Positions 8,445 through 18,365 of a DNA stretch of 64,000 nucleotides are shown one piece after another. This stretch comes from Clostridium bowmanii. Its GTDB lineage: Bacteria; Bacillota; Clostridia; Clostridiales; Clostridiaceae. Made by a program: the position numbers and the translations under genes. Every line of letters starts with the position of its first letter. The first letter of the stretch is position 1. Below the pieces are notes generated by a model, which worked only from the letters and a program-made list of their open reading frames with translations, was not told where the DNA came from and made no database searches. The stretch spans positions 162,989-226,988 of the forward strand of contig NZ_JAHLDL010000003.1 in assembly GCF_018861315.1 (NCBI RefSeq), in the 5' to 3' direction.

Positions 8445-10058
8445 TTACTTTATTACTACTTCAGCAATATTAGTTGCATGATCTCCTATTCGTTCAAAAT
8501 TACTAATCATATCTAAAAACATAGTACCAACTGTAGCTCCGCATACTCCGTTATTTAATCTTCTTATATGTGATAATCTTAGTTCTCTTTCTAAGCTATC
8601 TATTCTATTTTCTATCGCCATAATGGATTCCGCTTTTATAATATCATTGTTTTCAAAACTCTCGATACTAATCTCTAACGCGTGAACTATGTATTTATAC
8701 ATTCCATCTAACTCCTGCAATGCATCTTTAGAAAAATCTAAATTCTTTTGAATCTTTTCACTAGTTATATCTACTAAGTTTTCAGCATGGTCTCCTATTC
8801 GCTCTATGTCATTTACTACATTAAACATGGAAGTTACTATTTTAGTTTGCTGTTCTGATAATTGTGTAGAAGAAAGTTTCACTAAATATGATGTAATTTC
8901 ATCCTCAAGTAAATTTATTAATTTTTCATTATCATAAACAGTTTTTATACTATTTTCGTTATCGGTAATAAAGCACTCCATAGCAAGTTGCACATTTTCT
9001 TTTGCTAAATTGGCCATTCTAACAACCTCTTTTTTAGTTTGCCCAACTGCAATAACTGGTGTTTCTAGTAACCTGTCGTCTATATATTTAACATCCATTA
9101 TTTGAACTTCATCGTCTCCAGGTATTATCTTATTAACAAGTGCTACAAGATATTTTATAAATGGCACCATAATTATTGTATTTGATATATTAAATATAGT
9201 ATGAGCATTGGCAATTTGTCTTTTTATCTCCATACTTCCGCCCGGTGATATATATTGTACTAATTGTATTAGTGGATGTATTAATGGAATAAAAATCAAT
9301 GTACCAAATATGTTGAAGAATAAGTGTATTAGTGCCGCTTTTTTAGCTGTTTTAGAGGTTCCTATACTTGATAATAAAGCGGTTATGCATGTCCCTATAT
9401 TATTACCAAATAAAATTGGAACCGCTACTCCAAGAGGCAATGCTCCTGTGGAAGCTAAAGCCACTAAAATACCAGTAGATGCGGATGAACTTTGTATTAC
9501 TGCTGTCATCAGTGCACCAGTTAAAATTCCCAATAGAGTATTTCCCTCTAATTTCATTATTAAAGTTGCAAAAGCTGGAGAATCACCTAATGGAGACATA
9601 GTGTCCTTCATTAGCTCCATTCCTAAAAAAAGAATACCAAATCCTAATATAATATTACCTATTTCTCTACCTTTTTTACCTTTTGAAAATATTATTGTTA
9701 AAGAACCTACTCCTAAAAATATCGGAATTATGTTATCTAGTTTAAAGGCAATTAATTGAGCAGTTATAGTAGTTCCAACATTAGCTCCCATAATCACTGC
9801 AGCCGCTTGATATAGGTTCATAAGGCCTGCATTAACAAACCCTACTACCATTACAGTAGTAGCACTACTGCTTTGTATAACTGCTGTTATGGCAGCTCCT
9901 GTGGCTACTCCCTTTATTGGATTAGATGTTATTTTTTCAAATATTTTTTTAAGTTTTTCACCAGAAGTATTTGCGAGTCCATCGCCCATCATTTTCATTC
10001 CATATAGAAATAATCCAAGCCCTCCAAAAAGGCCAATGACCATATTTACAACATTCAT
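8445..10058 (-). CDS. Na/Pi cotransporter family protein with PhoU-like C-terminal domain
   Basis: 537 aa. The N-terminal roughly 320 residues are a Na/Pi-cotransporter II domain built as an inverted repeat. Each half carries the QSSSAT/QSSSAS signature (AVIQSSSATTVMVVG near residue 60; AVIQSSSASTGILVA near residue 185) among about 8-9 hydrophobic helices. The C-terminal roughly 200 residues form a PhoU-like helical bundle with two ERIGDHAxN motifs (DIERIGDHAENLV, NFERIGDHATNIA). Family role: sodium-driven phosphate import across the cytoplasmic membrane, with the PhoU part likely regulatory. A PHO-box-like array lies upstream. It is monocistronic. Confidence 0.9.
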   Translation of the reverse strand: MNVVNMVIGLFGGLGLFLYGMKMMGDGLANTSGEKLKKIFEKITSNPIKGVATGAAITAVIQSSSATTVMVVGFVNAGLMNLYQAAAVIMGANVGTTITAQLIAFKLDNIIPIFLGVGSLTIIFSKGKKGREIGNIILGFGILFLGMELMKDTMSPLGDSPAFATLIMKLEGNTLLGILTGALMTAVIQSSSASTGILVALASTGALPLGVAVPILFGNNIGTCITALLSSIGTSKTAKKAALIHLFFNIFGTLIFIPLIHPLIQLVQYISPGGSMEIKRQIANAHTIFNISNTIIMVPFIKYLVALVNKIIPGDDEVQIMDVKYIDDRLLETPVIAVGQTKKEVVRMANLAKENVQLAMECFITDNENSIKTVYDNEKLINLLEDEITSYLVKLSSTQLSEQQTKIVTSMFNVVNDIERIGDHAENLVDITSEKIQKNLDFSKDALQELDGMYKYIVHALEISIESFENNDIIKAESIMAIENRIDSLERELRLSHIRRLNNGVCGATVGTMFLDMISNFERIGDHATNIAEVVIK

Positions 10059-10154
10059 AAAATCCCTCCATATTTTTAGGTACTATTAGTATTTTAATCT
10101 TTCATATAAATAATACTATAAATTAGACCGTATGTTAGGTAATTGATAATATAT

Positions 10155-10192
10155 TTAACATAGACTTTAAGAAACTTAACACAAACATAACA
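10155..10192 (+). promoter_or_regulatory. PHO-box-like tandem hexamer array upstream of the phosphate symporter
   Basis: Four hexamers in one orientation on the plus strand: TTAACA (10155), TTTAAG (10166), TTAACA (10176) and ATAACA (10187), with start-to-start spacing of 11, 10 and 11 bp. PhoP boxes in Firmicutes are direct repeats of TT(A/C/T)ACA about 11 bp apart. The array lies 97-134 bp upstream of the symporter start, on the strand opposite to the gene. PhoP binding is inference. Confidence 0.55.
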
Positions 10193-10270
10193 TATGAGGT
10201 ATTTACTTTTTAACCACATTGTATATTACAATTCTAGTACTAATAACTCTATATATCCTTCTAAAATAAA

Positions 10271-10310
10271 AGAGAGAATATACACTTATTAATAAGTGTA
10301 TATTCTCTCT
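10271..10310 (-). terminator. Terminator after rplM-rpsI
   Basis: A perfect 40-base palindrome centred at 10290/10291, about 15 bp beyond the rpsI stop codon. It gives a very long hairpin, followed on the minus strand by TTTATTTTAG. Confidence 0.85.
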
Positions 10311-10324
10311 TGATTGCAATAATA

Positions 10325-10717
10325 TTATCTCTTTGAAAACTGAGATGCCTTTCTTGCTTTTTTAAGACCGTATTTCTTTCTTTCCTTCATTCTTGGATCT
10401 CTTGTTAAAAAACCTGCTTTTTTAAGTTCTGGTCTTAAAGTTTCGTCAGCTTTTAAAAGTGATCTAGAAATTCCGTGTCTTATTGCTCCGGCTTGACCTG
10501 TATATCCACCGCCGTGCACATTTACTAATATATCGAATTTATCTTTAGTTCCAGTTAACACTAGTGGTTGATTAACTATAAGCATTAAAGTTTCTAATCC
10601 GAAATAATTTTCTATTGCTCTTTTATTTATAACTATTTTACCTTCGCCAGGTACAAGTCTAACTCTCGCAACTGATTTCTTTCTTCTTCCTGTTCCTATA
10701 TATTGAACTTTTGCCAT
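10325..10717 (-). CDS. rpsI: 30S ribosomal protein S9 (uS9)
   Basis: 130 aa, full length. Starts [21 protein letters not shown] and ends with the basic C-terminal tail [13 protein letters not shown] that reaches towards the P-site tRNA anticodon loop in the small subunit. GGAGGGAG precedes the ATG at 10717. It follows rplM by 24 bp, the standard rplM-rpsI pair, and ends the operon at a strong palindrome terminator. Confidence 0.98.
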   Translation of the reverse strand: MAKVQYIGTGRRKKSVARVRLVPGEGKIVINKRAIENYFGLETLMLIVNQPLVLTGTKDKFDILVNVHGGGYTGQAGAIRHGISRSLLKADETLRPELKKAGFLTRDPRMKERKKYGLKKARKASQFSKR

Positions 10718-10741
10718 TATATTTACTCCCTCCTAACCTGA

Positions 10742-11182
10742 TTAGTATTTAAGCACTAATGCTTCTGGGTTTTGTGCCTGGTTCTTATGTTCTGGTCCTC
10801 TGTAAACAGTCATTTTCTTAATTGTTTGACGACCTAATGGTCCCTTTGGAAGCATTCTTCTTACTGCCTCTTCAAAAATAAACTCAGGTTTTTTAACCAT
10901 TGCTATTCTATATGGAACTTCTTTTAATCCACCTGGATAAAAAGAGTGATGTCTTAACATTTTTTGGTCTAATTTCTTACCAGTTAAAACGATCTTATCA
11001 GCGTTTATTACGATTACAAAGTCACCAGTATCCACATGTGGTGTAAATGTTGGTTTATGTTTTCCTCTTAATATTGAAGCTATTTGGCTAGCTGCTCTTC
11101 CTAAAACTTTTCCTTCTACGTCGACAACGAACCATTTTCTTTCAATTTCTAGTGGTTTTGCTATAAATGATTTTGATTTCAT
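10742..11182 (-). CDS. rplM: 50S ribosomal protein L13 (uL13)
   Basis: 146 aa from the ATG at 11182 ([17 protein letters not shown]); the open frame extends nine codons further, but GGGAGGG sits right before this ATG. Core motifs are [31 protein letters not shown] and [16 protein letters not shown]. It binds 23S rRNA early in large-subunit assembly. It has its own sigma-A promoter and an L13-type leader at 11210-11272, so its product probably controls the two-gene operon by feedback. Confidence 0.98.
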   Translation of the reverse strand: MKSKSFIAKPLEIERKWFVVDVEGKVLGRAASQIASILRGKHKPTFTPHVDTGDFVIVINADKIVLTGKKLDQKMLRHHSFYPGGLKEVPYRIAMVKKPEFIFEEAVRRMLPKGPLGRQTIKKMTVYRGPEHKNQAQNPEALVLKY

Positions 11183-11209
11183 TATTTTCCCTCCCTGAAC
11201 TTTTAACAA

Positions 11210-11272
11210 ATTAATTTCTATGCTAAAGATCCGGGGCTAGTGGATCTCATTACACGATAATATATTCAAACA
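11210..11272 (-). ncRNA. Ribosomal protein L13 leader
   Basis: The 5' leader of rplM contains a hairpin in which AGATCC pairs with GGATCT around a loop with CTAGCCCC (plus-strand 11227-11247). This resembles the L13 leader family of Firmicutes, where free L13 represses its own operon. Assignment rests on position and the hairpin core; I did not fold it with software. Confidence 0.7.
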
Positions 11273-11278
11273 TTAATA

Positions 11279-11307
11279 AGTATAATACATTCTACCGGGT
11301 GTGTCAA
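11279..11307 (-). promoter_or_regulatory. Sigma-A promoter of rplM-rpsI
   Basis: The -35 TTGACA is at 11302-11307 and the -10 TATACT at 11279-11284, with a 17-bp spacer. It lies in the gap after truA, so the pair is transcribed independently as well as by read-through. Confidence 0.88.
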
Positions 11308-11346
11308 TGTTTTTACACAGGATATTGCAACTATTAATGTTTTATT

Positions 11347-12084
11347 TTAATAAAAAACTTCTTCCAAGCATAATCCACCAGGCGGAGCAGATTTTCCAGC
11401 CCTTGCTCTTTCTTTTGAAAGGATTATATTTTCTATTTCATTAGGGTTAATCTTTCCTTCTCCAACTCGAATTAGTGCCCCGACTATTATTCTAACCATA
11501 TTATAAAGAAATCCATCAGCTGCAATATATATTTTTATTATATCTTCATTCTTTATGATATCTAGTTTAAAAATAGTTCTTACAGAGGTTTTTACGGAGC
11601 TACCTAAATTTTTAAATGCAGAAAAGTCATGAGTACCCATAAAATATTCTGCTGCTTGTTTCATAGCATCTATGTCTAACATTCTTTTGTGATGATATAT
11701 ATAATTACGTCCTATTGCAACAGACTCATACCTATTTAATATAGTGTAACTATAAAGCTTTCCAGTACTATTATACCTTGAATGAAACTCACAAGGCATC
11801 TCAAATGAGTGTAGGATCACAATATCTAGTGGGAGTTTGCTATTAATAGCCCCCGTGAACTTTTCTACATGTATTTTACTATCAGTATAAAAGTTACCTA
11901 CATATCCTTTTGAATGAACCCCAGCATCTGTTCTACTAGCACCTGTAATCTGAGTTTTTTCACCCGTAATCGCTTCAATAGCCGTCTCTACTTTTTCTTG
12001 AATAGTCATTATGTTCTTTTGTCTTTGCCATCCTGCATAATTTGTTCCATCGTATTCTATTATAATCTTTATATTTCTCACCAC
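11347..12084 (-). CDS. truA: tRNA pseudouridine(38-40) synthase TruA
   Basis: 245 aa, the normal length for TruA. It converts U38, U39 and U40 in the anticodon arm of tRNAs to pseudouridine. The catalytic aspartate is D53 in GASRTDAGVHS. Other family motifs are IEYDGTNYAGWQRQ near the N-terminus and FLYNMVRIIVGALIRVGEG in the C-terminal half. It is the last gene of the alpha/ecf transcript, 36 bp after ecfT. Two adjacent GTG codons (12084, 12081) could serve as the start. Confidence 0.96.
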   Translation of the reverse strand: MVRNIKIIIEYDGTNYAGWQRQKNIMTIQEKVETAIEAITGEKTQITGASRTDAGVHSKGYVGNFYTDSKIHVEKFTGAINSKLPLDIVILHSFEMPCEFHSRYNSTGKLYSYTILNRYESVAIGRNYIYHHKRMLDIDAMKQAAEYFMGTHDFSAFKNLGSSVKTSVRTIFKLDIIKNEDIIKIYIAADGFLYNMVRIIVGALIRVGEGKINPNEIENIILSKERARAGKSAPPGGLCLEEVFY

Positions 12085-12120
12085 TTCACACCCTTTTCTA
12101 TTTATAACTTTAGCAGATGA

Positions 12121-12921
12121 TTATGTTCTGCTAATAATAGTAACAACAAATAGAAGTGTAAACGCAAAACTTGCAATATAATCTTTTCTAGTTATTTTTA
12201 ATTGTTTCATTCTAGTTCTTCCTTCTCCACCTTTATAACATCTTGACTCCATAGCCATAGCCAATTCATCAGCTCGTCTAAAAGAACTTATAAATAATGG
12301 CACTAAAATAGGAATTAAACTTTTTGCTCTACGTATCAAATTTCCAGACTCAAAATCAGCACCTCTAGCCATTTGTGCTTTCATGATTTTATCAGTTTCG
12401 TCCATTAACGTCGGAATGAATCTTAATGCAATAGTCATCATCATTGCCAGTTCATGAGCTGGCACTCCTATTCTTTTAAATGGGTTTAAGAGCTTCTCTA
12501 TGCCATCAGTTAACTCTATGGGTGATGTTGTAAGTGTTAGTATTGATGTTCCCATAATTAAGAAAACTAGTCTAACTATCATAAAGGCTGCAATTATTAG
12601 CCCTTCTTTATAAACATTTATAAACCCCCAGTGAAAAATTGCTGGCTGTTTTCCAGTAGTCATAAAAATATTTAATACTGCTGTAATAAGTAATAATATT
12701 AAAATTGGCTTTAATCCACTGTAAATATACTTAAATGATAATTTTGAGATTAAAATTGTAACTATTAAAAATATTATTACAAATAAATAGCCTTCAAAAT
12801 TATTCACTAAAAATAAGTCAACAATAAATAGTAGAGATACCAATATTTTCACTCTTGGATCTAGTTTATGTACAAATGACTCCCCTGGTATATATTGACC
12901 TATTGTAATATCTTTGATCAT
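12121..12921 (-). CDS. ecfT: ECF transporter transmembrane subunit EcfT
   Basis: 266 aa with about six hydrophobic segments. The cytoplasmic coupling-helix motifs characteristic of EcfT are present: KAQMARGADFESG and AMAMESRCYKGGEGRTRM, the x-Arg-Gly signatures that contact the ATPases. EcfT links the two EcfA ATPases to interchangeable substrate-binding S subunits that import vitamins such as riboflavin, folate, thiamine, biotin or cobalamin precursors. No S subunit is encoded here, as usual for group II ECF modules. It follows ecfA2 by 76 bp. Confidence 0.94.
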   Translation of the reverse strand: MIKDITIGQYIPGESFVHKLDPRVKILVSLLFIVDLFLVNNFEGYLFVIIFLIVTILISKLSFKYIYSGLKPILILLLITAVLNIFMTTGKQPAIFHWGFINVYKEGLIIAAFMIVRLVFLIMGTSILTLTTSPIELTDGIEKLLNPFKRIGVPAHELAMMMTIALRFIPTLMDETDKIMKAQMARGADFESGNLIRRAKSLIPILVPLFISSFRRADELAMAMESRCYKGGEGRTRMKQLKITRKDYIASFAFTLLFVVTIISRT

Positions 12922-12997
12922 AAAAATTCCTCCAATGTGTTATAAGCATCACACATTACTGTTTTATATAAAAATCTTATTAAGACAAAAATTTAGA

Positions 12998-13852
12998 CTA
13001 CTGCTTTTTTAATATTCTAAGCAATTCTTGTCTAGCTTTTTCTATAGTAAATATATCCTCAGATATATGGAACCCTTTGCTGCGTAGTTCTCTAATTAAA
13101 TATGTTACTTGTGGTACTGCAAGTCCTACGCTTTCCAATTTTTCTATTTCTTTGAATATTTTCTCTGGGGTTCCGTCTAGAATGCAAGTTCCACTATCCA
13201 TTACTATAATCCTATTTGCAACTTTAGCAACATCTTCCATGCTATGCGACACTAAAATTATAGTGATATTGTTTTCTTTGTATAGCTCAACAATCTTATT
13301 TAAAATATCATCTCTTCCTTTTGGGTCAAGACCTGCAGTTGGTTCATCTAAAATTAAAATGCTTGGCTGCATAGCCACTACACCTGCAATAGCCACTCTT
13401 CTCTTTTGCCCACCACTTATTTCAAAAGGTGATTTATCTTTAAATTGCTCATAGCCCAGTCCAACAATTTTCATAGCTCTACGAACCCTTTTATTTATTT
13501 CATCATTATCTAGACCTAAATTTTGTGGCCCAAAGGCAATGTCTTTTTCGATAGTTTCTTCAAAAAGTTGATATTCAGGATACTGAAACACTAGTCCAAC
13601 TTTTTTTCTTATGTTTGTAAGTTTTACATTTTTCTTTGTTATATCTATGTCGTCTATTAGTAGACTTCCTGATGTTGGTTTTAGAAGTCCGTTTATATGT
13701 TGTATTAATGTAGATTTCCCTGAGCCAGTATGCCCAATGAGTGCCACAAATTCTCCCTGCTTTATTTCTACAGATACATTATCTAAAGCTTTTTTTTCAA
13801 AAGGAGTTTTTGGCATATATATATGTGTTAAATTTTCTATTTTAATTGACAT
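12998..13852 (-). CDS. ecfA2: ECF transporter ATP-binding subunit EcfA2
   Basis: 284 aa ABC ATPase. Walker A is GHTGSGKST near residue 40, the signature is ISGGQKRR near 145, Walker B is [13 protein letters not shown] near 165, and the switch histidine is in ILVSHSMED. The Q-loop is [12 protein letters not shown], typical of EcfA2. It overlaps the end of ecfA1 by 16 bp, so the two are translationally coupled. EcfA1/A2 form the heterodimeric motor with EcfT at the cytoplasmic membrane. Confidence 0.95.
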   Translation of the reverse strand: MSIKIENLTHIYMPKTPFEKKALDNVSVEIKQGEFVALIGHTGSGKSTLIQHINGLLKPTSGSLLIDDIDITKKNVKLTNIRKKVGLVFQYPEYQLFEETIEKDIAFGPQNLGLDNDEINKRVRRAMKIVGLGYEQFKDKSPFEISGGQKRRVAIAGVVAMQPSILILDEPTAGLDPKGRDDILNKIVELYKENNITIILVSHSMEDVAKVANRIIVMDSGTCILDGTPEKIFKEIEKLESVGLAVPQVTYLIRELRSKGFHISEDIFTIEKARQELLRILKKQ

Positions 13853-14691
13853 AATGCATTCACCATCTCATTTATGGTTAATATATCTGATGCTATATTA
13901 ATACCACTTTGTTTAAGTTCATAGGCTAGTTCTGTTACCTGTGGAACGTCAAGCCCTATTTTTTTCATAGTAGCAACATTTCTAAATATTTCTCTAGGTA
14001 TTCCATTCATTACAATTTTGCCATTATCCATAACTACAATTCTATCCGCTTCTACTGCTTCTTCCATGTTATGAGTTATTAATATTATTGTTATACCATA
14101 TTTTTTGTTTATTTCTTTTATTGTCCGAATAACTTCTTTTCTCCCAAATGGATCCAGCATTGCTGTAGGTTCATCAAATACAATGCACTTTGGCATCATA
14201 GCAAGAATACCAGCAATAGCTACTCTTTGTTTTTGGCCTCCGGAAAGTAAGTGTGGAGCATGTTTCCTATATTCATACATTCCAACATTTTTTAATGAAT
14301 CATCCACTCTTTTTCTTATTTCTTTAGGCTCCAGGCCTAAATTCTCAGGACCAAATGCTACATCTTCCTCTACAATTGTTGCAACAATTTGGTTATCTGG
14401 ATTTTGAAATACCATTCCAGCTACCTTCCTAATGTCCCATAAATTGCTTTCCTTCGATGTTTGTAATCCATCTACATACACTTGCCCGTCAGTAGGTATT
14501 AATAGTGCATTTATATGTTTAGCAAAAGTTGATTTTCCTGAGCCATTATGGCCAAGTACTACTAAAAATTCACCCTTGTTAACCTCTAAATTTAGTCCAT
14601 CTATGGCTACTTTAGGCTGCTCATCTTCACTTTGAGGGTACTTATAAACAAGATCATTACATACAACCATTTTTTCACCCATAAGTGTCAC
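13837..14691 (-). CDS. ecfA1: ECF transporter ATP-binding subunit EcfA1
   Basis: 284 aa ABC ATPase and first gene of the ECF module. Walker A is GHNGSGKST, the Q-loop [23 protein letters not shown], the signature LSGGQKQR, Walker [14 protein letters not shown] and the switch ILITHNMEE. Start ATG at 14691 gives [12 protein letters not shown]; internal ATGs at residues 4 and 8 are alternatives. It lies about 70 bp downstream of rplQ behind a hairpin (14723-14752), so part of its expression depends on read-through from the ribosomal operon. Confidence 0.95.
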   Translation of the reverse strand: MTLMGEKMVVCNDLVYKYPQSEDEQPKVAIDGLNLEVNKGEFLVVLGHNGSGKSTFAKHINALLIPTDGQVYVDGLQTSKESNLWDIRKVAGMVFQNPDNQIVATIVEEDVAFGPENLGLEPKEIRKRVDDSLKNVGMYEYRKHAPHLLSGGQKQRVAIAGILAMMPKCIVFDEPTAMLDPFGRKEVIRTIKEINKKYGITIILITHNMEEAVEADRIVVMDNGKIVMNGIPREIFRNVATMKKIGLDVPQVTELAYELKQSGINIASDILTINEMVNALCQLK

Positions 14692-14722
14692 TCCCTACAT
14701 CTATAAATATTTATAAGAAAAT

Positions 14723-14752
14723 GGGGACTAAGTTTGATTTAACTTAATCCCC
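14723..14752 (-). terminator. Hairpin attenuator/terminator between rplQ and ecfA1
   Basis: On the minus strand GGGGATTAAGTT pairs with AACTTAGTCCCC (one mismatch) around a short loop, followed by ATTTTCTT. It lies 10 bp past the rplQ stop and probably reduces ribosomal-operon read-through into the ecf genes. Confidence 0.65.
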
Positions 14753-14762
14753 TTTGTTCAAA

Positions 14763-15104
14763 CTATACTAATTCTATTATACTCATCTCTGCTGCGTCGC
14801 CTCTTCTTGGACCCATTTTCATGATCCTAGTATATCCGCCGTTTCTCTCAGCATATTTAGGTGCAATATTGTCAAACAAATCTTTAACTACACTTTCTTC
14901 AGTAATGAATGAAAGTGCTTGTCTTCTAGCATGAAGATCTCCTCTTTTTCCAAGAGTTATCATTCTTTCTGCAAACTTTCTAGTTTCTTTTGCTCTAGTA
15001 ACTGTTGTCTCAATTTTTCCGTATTTCAACAAATTAGTTGCAAGACTTCTAAACATCGCGATTCTTTGATCAGTAGAACGTCCTAATTTACGATACATTG
15101 CCAT
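14763..15104 (-). CDS. rplQ: 50S ribosomal protein L17 (bL17)
   Basis: 113 aa, the short Gram-positive form. Starts [21 protein letters not shown] and ends with [14 protein letters not shown]. It is a bacteria-specific protein near the polypeptide exit tunnel. It is the last ribosomal gene of the alpha operon, 12 bp after rpoA, followed by a hairpin and then the ecf module. Confidence 0.98.
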   Translation of the reverse strand: MAMYRKLGRSTDQRIAMFRSLATNLLKYGKIETTVTRAKETRKFAERMITLGKRGDLHARRQALSFITEESVVKDLFDNIAPKYAERNGGYTRIMKMGPRRGDAAEMSIIELV

Positions 15105-15116
15105 ATGTTTTCCTCC

Positions 15117-16064
15117 TTACTCCTCGCTTAGCTTCAAGTTCAAGCTCAATGCTTGAAGTTTTTGTTCAACTTCTTCGAGTGATTTCTTACCCAAATTCCT
15201 GACCTTCATCATATCATCCATCGATCTCTCTGTTAATTCTTGAACTGTATTAATACCAGCTCTTTTTAAGCAATTATAGCTTCTAACAGATAGGTCTAAT
15301 TCTTCAATAGTCATTTCAAGAACTTTTTCTTTCTTATCTTCTTCTTTTTCAACCATTATTTCAACATTATCTGCATGATCTGTTAATGTCATAAATAATT
15401 TAAAGTGCTCAATAAGTATTTTAGCTGATAAACCAATAGCTTCGTCTGGTCTAATAGTTCCATTAGTCCAAATTTCAATAGTTAATTTATCATAATCAGT
15501 AATCTGGCCTACTCTAGTGTTTTCTACAGCAAAATTAACTCTTTTAACTGGAGTATAGATTGAATCTACTGGTATAGTAGCAATTGGTAATTCATCTGTC
15601 TTATTTTTAGCCTGAGACACATATCCTCTACCCTTGTTAACAGTTAGTTCCATATATAGTTTAGCACCATCATCTAATGTTGCTATATGTAAATCATCGT
15701 TAACAACCTCTATATCACCATCAGTTTTAATATCTGCTCCAGTAACTACTCCAGGTCCTTTAGCATCAATGTAGACTGTTCTAGGCCCCTCTCCATTCAT
15801 TTTAAGTGCTAAGCTTTTGATATTTAGAATTAATTCTGTAACATCTTCTTTAACACCCTTAACTGTGGAAAATTCATGAAGTACTGTATCAATTTTGACT
15901 GCACTTGTAGCAACTCCAGGTAATGAAGAAAGAAGAATCCTTCTTAATGCATTACCTAGTGTTATACCATAACCTCTTTCTAATGGTTCAATTATGAATT
16001 TACCATATGAATCATCATCAGCAGTCTCTACACATTCTATTTTTGGCTTTTCTATTTCTAACAT
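15117..16064 (-). CDS. rpoA: DNA-directed RNA polymerase subunit alpha
   Basis: 315 aa from the ATG at 16064 ([13 protein letters not shown]). The frame is open ten codons further, but AAGGAGGG lies just before this ATG. The N-terminal domain (about 1-225, with [22 protein letters not shown]) dimerises and docks beta and beta'. The acidic linker ([13 protein letters not shown]) leads to the C-terminal domain of about 75 residues with the helix-hairpin-helix ([29 protein letters not shown]) that binds UP elements and activators. Confidence 0.98.
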   Translation of the reverse strand: MLEIEKPKIECVETADDDSYGKFIIEPLERGYGITLGNALRRILLSSLPGVATSAVKIDTVLHEFSTVKGVKEDVTELILNIKSLALKMNGEGPRTVYIDAKGPGVVTGADIKTDGDIEVVNDDLHIATLDDGAKLYMELTVNKGRGYVSQAKNKTDELPIATIPVDSIYTPVKRVNFAVENTRVGQITDYDKLTIEIWTNGTIRPDEAIGLSAKILIEHFKLFMTLTDHADNVEIMVEKEEDKKEKVLEMTIEELDLSVRSYNCLKRAGINTVQELTERSMDDMMKVRNLGKKSLEEVEQKLQALSLNLKLSEE

Positions 16065-16128
16065 ACTAAAACCCTCCTTTTTTTTAATTGGCAACTTATT
16101 ATGAGGGCAACCGATTCTATATTAATGC

Positions 16129-16749
16129 CTATTTGCTGTATAACTCGACGATTAAAGTCTCGTTAACAGGAACATCTATATCTTCTCTAGTTGGTAGTGC
16201 TAAAACTTTTCCTTCAAATTTCTCTGTATCAGCTGCTAACCAACTTGGTAAAGTTTTAGGATTCTCAGCAAATACTTTAAATTTCTCAGTAGCTCTACTC
16301 TTTTCACATGGTGAAATTACTTCATTTGCAGTTAAGCTGTATGAAGGAATATCTACCTTTTTACCGTTTACTAAGAAATGTCCGTGAGTTACTAGTTGCC
16401 TAGCTTCTTGTCTTGAATTACCGTAACCTAATCTATAAACTACGTTATCAAGTCTTACTTCTAGAAGTCTTAATAAATTTTCACCTGTTATGCCTCTTAA
16501 CTTGTCAGCTTTATCATAGTATCTTCTAAATTGGCTTTCAAGTATTCCGTATATTCTCTTAGCTTTTTGTTTTTCTCTTAATTGTAATCCATAATTAGAC
16601 ATTTTTTTCTTACTCTGTCCGTGTTGTCCCGGTGCATAGCCTCTTCTTGCAAATGCACATTTATCTGTAAAGCATCTATCACCCTTAAGGTTTAGCTTCA
16701 TACCTTCTCTTCTGCAAAGCCTACAAGTAGCTCCAGTATATCTTGCCAT
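16129..16749 (-). CDS. rpsD: 30S ribosomal protein S4 (uS4)
   Basis: 206 aa. The zinc-binding form has four N-terminal cysteines ([18 protein letters not shown] and TDKC), unlike the C-minus S4 of E. coli. The S4 RNA-binding domain is at about 95-155 ([22 protein letters not shown]). It is a primary 16S rRNA binder and, in other bacteria, an autoregulator of the alpha operon. It lies between rpsK and rpoA; no separate S4-type leader is seen. Confidence 0.98.
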   Translation of the reverse strand: MARYTGATCRLCRREGMKLNLKGDRCFTDKCAFARRGYAPGQHGQSKKKMSNYGLQLREKQKAKRIYGILESQFRRYYDKADKLRGITGENLLRLLEVRLDNVVYRLGYGNSRQEARQLVTHGHFLVNGKKVDIPSYSLTANEVISPCEKSRATEKFKVFAENPKTLPSWLAADTEKFEGKVLALPTREDIDVPVNETLIVELYSK

Positions 16750-16800
16750 TCAAATTACACCTCCTGTTTTCTATACGTCTATTTACTTTAATCTTAATAA

Positions 16801-17193
16801 CTAGACTCTTCTTCTTTTTGGTGGTCTACATCCGTTATGTGGAATTGGAGTAACGTCTTTGATTAAAGTAATCTCTAATCCAGCCGCTTGAAGTGATCTA
16901 ATTGCCGCTTCTCTACCTGCTCCTGGTCCTTTAACGAATACATCAACACTCTTTAAACCGTGCTCCATAGCTGCTTTTGTAGCAGCTTCTGCTGCCATTT
17001 GAGCTGCAAAAGGAGTACTCTTTCTTGATCCTCTAAAGCCTAATCCGCCTGCACTAGACCAAGATAAAGCATTTCCCGCTACATCTGTAAGTGTAACGAT
17101 AGAATTATTAAAAGTAGACTTTATATGTGCACAACCGTGCTCAATATTTTTCTTCTCTTTTTTTCTTCTACTTCTCTTAACTTTTTGAGCCAT
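16801..17193 (-). CDS. rpsK: 30S ribosomal protein S11 (uS11)
   Basis: 130 aa, standard length. Family stretches are [20 protein letters not shown] and [17 protein letters not shown], and the C-terminus is [15 protein letters not shown]. It sits on the small-subunit platform, contacting the Shine-Dalgarno helix region. GGAGGGAAT precedes the ATG; it is 15 bp after rpsM. Confidence 0.98.
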   Translation of the reverse strand: MAQKVKRSRRKKEKKNIEHGCAHIKSTFNNSIVTLTDVAGNALSWSSAGGLGFRGSRKSTPFAAQMAAEAATKAAMEHGLKSVDVFVKGPGAGREAAIRSLQAAGLEITLIKDVTPIPHNGCRPPKRRRV

Positions 17194-17208
17194 TGTATTC
17201 CCTCCTAA

Positions 17209-17577
17209 CTATTTCTTTTTGCCCGCCATTGTTTTCTTAGGGCCTTTTCTTGTTCTAGCATTAGTTTTAGTTTTTTGTCCTCTTACTGGAAGACCTTTTC
17301 TATGTCTTATTCCTCTATAACATCCAACTTCCATCAACCTTTTTATATCTAATGCAACTTTTCTTCTTAAGTCACCCTCAATTATAAAGTTTTTGGTGAT
17401 GTATGTTCTAAGTTCATTAACTTCTTCTTCAGTTAAGTCTTTAACTCTAGTATCAGGATTCACTCCTGTTTCTTTTACTATTCCTTGTGATTTAGAAAGT
17501 CCAATACCAAAGATATATGTTAAAGCTATTTCAACTCTTTTTTCTCTTGGTAGGTCAATACCTGCTATTCTTGCCAT
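17209..17577 (-). CDS. rpsM: 30S ribosomal protein S13 (uS13)
   Basis: 122 aa. Starts [26 protein letters not shown], contains the helix-two-turn-helix region and [22 protein letters not shown], and ends in the basic tail KKTMAGKKK that approaches P-site tRNA. It is a small-subunit head protein forming intersubunit bridges. An AGGAGG site precedes the ATG; a 137-bp gap separates it from rpmJ. Confidence 0.98.
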   Translation of the reverse strand: MARIAGIDLPREKRVEIALTYIFGIGLSKSQGIVKETGVNPDTRVKDLTEEEVNELRTYITKNFIIEGDLRRKVALDIKRLMEVGCYRGIRHRKGLPVRGQKTKTNARTRKGPKKTMAGKKK

Positions 17578-17714
17578 TTACTGTTTACACCTCCTAGATA
17601 CTTGTTGTTACAATCTTATCACATCTATATCCTATAAAACGATTTAATGTGATTTATTAATAATATATTAATTTTTACATTTAATAGTTAACACCTATTT
17701 GTAAATAAAACCTA
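17578..17714 (-). other. AT-rich gap between rpmJ and rpsM
   Basis: 137 bp without an open frame, unusually long for this operon. It contains AT-rich imperfect repeats (ATTAATATATTATTAAT) but no convincing terminator or sigma-A promoter with correct spacing. It ends in the rpsM ribosome site. Confidence 0.5.
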
Positions 17715-17840
<126 letters not shown>

Positions 17841-17843
17841 TTA

Positions 17844-18062
17844 TTACTTATCTCTCCAAGTTATTCTCCCACGAGTCAAATCATATGGAGAAAGTTCTAC
17901 TGTAACTTTATCACCTGGTAGTATTCGTATAAAATTCATTCTTAATTTACCTGAAATATGAGCTAATACTTTATGTCCACTCTCAAGCTCAACTTGAAAT
18001 ATTGCATTGGGCAAAGTTTCTAATACTACACCTTGCATTTCTATTATATCATCTTTTGACAT
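17844..18062 (-). CDS. infA: Translation initiation factor IF-1
   Basis: 72 aa from the ATG at 18062 ([17 protein letters not shown]), the canonical start and length; the frame is open eight codons further. A single S1-like OB fold ([41 protein letters not shown]) occupies the A site of the 30S subunit during initiation. The ribosome site GGAGG overlaps the end of the upstream KOW-protein gene, so translation is probably coupled. Confidence 0.98.
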   Translation of the reverse strand: MSKDDIIEMQGVVLETLPNAIFQVELESGHKVLAHISGKLRMNFIRILPGDKVTVELSPYDLTRGRITWRDK

Positions 18063-18069
18063 AAGGTAA

Positions 18070-18351
18070 TCAAACCTCCTTACCAATATCTGCAGATTGC
18101 AAAAATATTTTAATTTTTGAATTTGTAACCTTTTCCTTAGATAAAATTAAATCTCTAATTTCCTCAGCTACAATGCCTGTAAAATCCAGATGTTTAACCT
18201 TCTTTTTTTTAGGTTTCTCAATCTTTCTTAAATCTCCATCAGAAATATACACATATTCCTTATTAAGTATACCTACCACAATAAATTTTTTGTGCATATC
18301 CCTTCCCGCTTTAGAATGTACTACCTTACCTAAAAGGCTATTTTCGTCCAA
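18070..18351 (-). CDS. KOW domain RNA-binding protein (L14E-like)
   Basis: About 93 aa from a TTG at 18351 ([18 protein letters not shown]), chosen because GAGGTG lies six bases upstream; a GTG at 18360 overlaps that site. The N-terminal KOW motif ([24 protein letters not shown]) and basic patch [15 protein letters not shown] match the small L14E/L6E/L27E-like proteins found between map and infA in Clostridia and Bacilli. It is likely a ribosome- or rRNA-associated protein; the exact role is unknown. It lies between map and infA. Confidence 0.85.
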   Translation of the reverse strand: MDENSLLGKVVHSKAGRDMHKKFIVVGILNKEYVYISDGDLRKIEKPKKKKVKHLDFTGIVAEEIRDLILSKEKVTNSKIKIFLQSADIGKEV

Positions 18352-18365
18352 ATCATTCACCTCTA

